Part shown: positions 62,100-64,000 of the stretch, in pieces
Layout: every line of letters starts with the position of its first letter
Position numbering within the stretch: the first letter of the stretch is position 1
DNA from: Dasypus novemcinctus
Taxonomy: Eukaryota > Chordata > Mammalia > Cingulata > Dasypodidae
Length of the DNA: 64,000 nt
Assembly: GCF_030445035.2 (NCBI RefSeq)
Contig: NC_080702.1
Span: 11,850,029-11,914,028 of the forward strand
Direction: 5' to 3'
Notes under the pieces: generated by a model
Databases searched by the model: none
What the model was told of the DNA's origin: nothing
Seen by the model: only the letters and a program-made list of their open reading frames with translations
Made by a program: the position numbers and the translations under genes

Positions 62100-62606
62100 T
62101 CAAAAGCACTGTATAGCACAGGCGAGAATCATGAGCAACAGAACAAATATGATTAGCCCTATTCCTAAAGCTGACAGGAAATGCTGTGATTTCCACCAAT
62201 TACCTGGGTTAAATTTTGTAATATGTGAAATCATATCTGAGAAAATATCCTTATCATTGGCTACATGAATTTGATTATGAGACATTTCTAATATTTTCCT
62301 TTGTAATTCAATTATTTCCAGAGAGATATTATTTTTATGGCCTAGCAAATGATTCTTAATTTTTTTCCATTGTATATCAGATGAATTATAGGCAAGAGGA
62401 GTAATACAAAAGTTGCTTTCATTCCAATCACATTTCAATCCCCTTAACAAGTTTAAATTATACAATTGATCTCTGATATGCAAAACAGCTGATTCTAAAT
62501 TATTAACCCAATTATTTAACTGTTCATCAATGTGCTCTTGGCTATGCCATAAATCACTAGCATTTTTATGCCAATCATGCATGTATTGTTGAGTCTGTAC
62601 TTTCAT
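62100..62606 (-). pseudogene. env: Betaretrovirus-like env, transmembrane subunit remnant
   Basis: The open minus frame of 168 residues resembles the transmembrane (TM) subunit of class II endogenous retroviruses (HERV-K/HML-like). It has a heptad-like helical region (residues ~1-60) and a CDWNESNFC-type motif with a Cys pair at about residues 59-67. It also has N-linked glycosylation motifs and a hydrophobic membrane anchor near residues 145-165 before a short tail. TM drives membrane fusion in an intact virus. Here the fusion peptide and the link to the surface subunit are lost to stops and frameshifts upstream, so no functional envelope can be made as it stands. The frame ends ~160 bp before the polypurine tract. 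Confidence 0.85.
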
Positions 62607-63275
62607 GTAAAGCTACCATAGCAGTAGCAACAGCTGTAATGATTCCAATCAGTGCCAGAAATGCTTATAATAAGCAGTCCAATAAAGCTTCTAGTCCATT
62701 TCAAGAATTCTTGTGCCATATGTGGCAATAACTGACTTTCAGGAGATGGCTGCCAAACTGCCTCATTCTCATAAGTATCCAGATGCCTTTCCTTCTTCTG
62801 GCCATCACTATTGTTTCTCCATTCTGCAACACACTTTCTGATAGACGTGTATACAAGGCACCATTTTCATAAAACAATGAGTCATTCTTAATAGTTATCT
62901 TACCAATTATGAAAACAAAATGGATCTCTAACAGGCTTTAAGATGATATGTTTGATTAAGGGTCAAATACTCTTTTGTCTTATTTCTATTTCCCAACCAT
63001 TCATAAGTAGGGGCAATTCCAAGAAATACTTTCCACAAATTCTTTTGTAGGTTATGACTATGAGTGTCATTAGCCCAAGGGGCTGGTATCCATTTTCCTT
63101 TGTAATGTTAACAGTTCCTGCCACAATAGCATAAAGAGACAGCAAACAGGCCCAAAGTTCATAGGCAGACACAAGCTGCAAGTTCACAGTTCCAGAATTT
63201 GTAAAGTTAATGTGATGCGTTGCTGCAATTGCCACAGATCTCAGTGAAGTATTTTAATCTCTGGCCATATTTCCA
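62607..63275 (-). pseudogene. env: Betaretrovirus-like env, surface subunit remnant
   Basis: Minus-strand sequence continuing upstream from the TM remnant. Short pieces in different frames look like the C-terminal part of the surface subunit and the hydrophobic start of TM (near 62610-62700). A 90-residue open frame lies at 62963-63235. At least two frame changes and several stops break it. The N-terminal part of the subunit is absent, so the envelope gene is both truncated and frameshifted. Confidence 0.65.
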
Positions 63276-63279
63276 CATT

Positions 63280-63298
63280 TCCCCCTTTTTGTTTTTGT
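63280..63298 (-). promoter_or_regulatory. Internal copy of the polypurine tract
   Basis: Nineteen bases identical to the 3' polypurine tract, and followed on the minus strand by AATGTGGAAA, which resembles an LTR start. It lies between the integrase and env remnants. It could be a central polypurine tract, or a relic of an LTR junction created by recombination. Confidence 0.6.
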
Positions 63299-63299
63299 A

Positions 63300-63570
63300 A
63301 AGTAATGAATACAGCTCAGGTGGTTTTTTGTTGTATTACTCCCCAGAGGGTTTGTATTGTGTATCTGAGGGCCCATTCCTCTCAAGAGCAGAAAGGATCT
63401 GAAAGGATCTGATGTCACAGTCAGTGAAGTGTGCACAATGGACACTCATGGGTGAAGTCCATGAGCTGTTGGTAAGTAACAGGCAGCTGGAACTGCTGGG
63501 CTAAAGCCTGGTACTTGTGATGTTCACCTTTCTGGTGGAGCCACTCTGCTTTGGATGTCTCACTTGATCC
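63300..63570 (-). pseudogene. pol: Betaretrovirus-like pol remnant (integrase)
   Basis: On the minus strand, a frame from about 63565 to 63425 has spaced His, His, Cys, Cys residues (HH near 63510, CPLC near 63430) in the pattern of the integrase N-terminal zinc-binding domain. Further down, near 63300-63390, short pieces in another frame resemble the later part of the integrase core. Reverse transcriptase and most of integrase are missing. Integrase would insert viral DNA into the host genome; this copy is inactive. Confidence 0.55.
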
Positions 63571-63626
63571 TCAGCAAGGTCTTTTCTGTGGTTCCTGATA
63601 CTGATTTGGAAGATTCACTTCTTCAG

Positions 63627-63644
63627 GCCCCATGTTGGGTGCCA
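63627..63644 (-). other. Retroviral primer binding site (tRNA-Lys type)
   Basis: The minus strand reads tggcacccaacatggggc. This matches the lysine-tRNA primer binding site typical of betaretroviruses except for two G-to-A changes, both at CpG positions as expected from methyl-CpG decay. It primes minus-strand DNA synthesis. It lies only ~60 bp from the integrase remnant, so leader, gag, protease and reverse transcriptase are deleted. Confidence 0.8.
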
Positions 63645-63646
63645 GC

Positions 63647-64000
63647 TGTCACCTAGTGAGACTTTCTTCCCACAGATCCTCCTGGATAACTGCCCTTCCC
63701 ATCCTGACTTACAGTGAAGTGACTGATTGCTTCCCTGGTCAGTGAAATACTCACATGGGGTCTATTCTCTGGGGACTCATTTTCCAGAAGCTCAGAATTT
63801 TTCAAACTAATAATTTTTGGTTACTTTGTCCCCAAGACTTCCGTTCTTAGCTTATCCCTTTCTTCCCACAGGTTACTATAAACAGGAAGGAGAAGTCAGG
63901 CCACATTCCCACATTTAGTTTGGAAATTTCCTCAGCTAAATATTCAAGTTGATCACTTTCAAATTATGCCTTCCTTCTAACACCTGGAGTCAATTTTGCC
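63647..64000 (-). other. Sequence upstream of the primer binding site, possible 5' LTR or rearranged DNA
   Basis: A 5' LTR should sit here in minus orientation, ending next to the primer binding site. The minus-strand sequence does end in ACA two bases before it. However, it shows no resemblance to the 3' LTR at 61500-61921, and a 'ctgtgggaagaaag' word occurs twice (about 63665-63678 and 63861-63874, complement). It continues past the window edge, so its identity is open. Confidence 0.35.

Overview
This window is a piece of mammalian chromosome, most likely from a xenarthran and probably an armadillo. The evidence is five copies of a tRNA-derived SINE of the type known from armadillos (DAS-SINE), three with clear target-site duplications of 12 bp or more and one with a 13-bp duplication carrying one mismatch, together with L1 elements that have very long 3' UTRs and betaretrovirus-like LTRs. 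The species call is inference. I find no intact protein-coding gene and no RNA gene. The many open frames in the GC-rich half are frames of a CpG-rich tandem repeat that stay open for lack of AT-rich stops.

Layout. 1-4643: AT-rich DNA with a long DAS-type SINE, a solo LTR, a second SINE and a MIR fragment. 4644-34201: a macrosatellite of 13 complete units and one partial unit, each about 2.17-2.21 kb and nearly identical, all in the same orientation. Each unit has a GC-rich CpG-island-like block, a (TTTA)n microsatellite, several splice-site-like sequences and a CTCF-like motif. Unit 9 is interrupted by a solo LTR. The array runs into a 200-base N gap (34202-34401), so its right edge and true copy number are unknown.

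34402-42535: nested, minus-strand L1 sequence, including an L1 with tandem ~397-bp repeats in its 5' UTR and a duplicated L1/L1 insertion junction. 42562-47080: a ~2.25 kb two-copy tandem duplication of non-coding sequence. 47080-52690: single-copy-looking DNA with one solo LTR. 52690-56660: an older LTR-like repeat split by a 5'-truncated L1. 56660-61445: SINEs, two inverted copies of one unidentified repeat, a solo LTR and a possible further LTR. 61500-64000: a defective minus-strand betaretrovirus-like provirus with 3' LTR, polypurine tract, env remnant, integrase remnant and primer binding site. Its gag, protease and reverse transcriptase are missing, and an exact second copy of the polypurine tract lies between the integrase and env remnants.

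The two most interesting objects are the macrosatellite, which shows local two-unit higher-order periodicity and regulatory-looking motifs, and the rearranged provirus with its internal polypurine tract.
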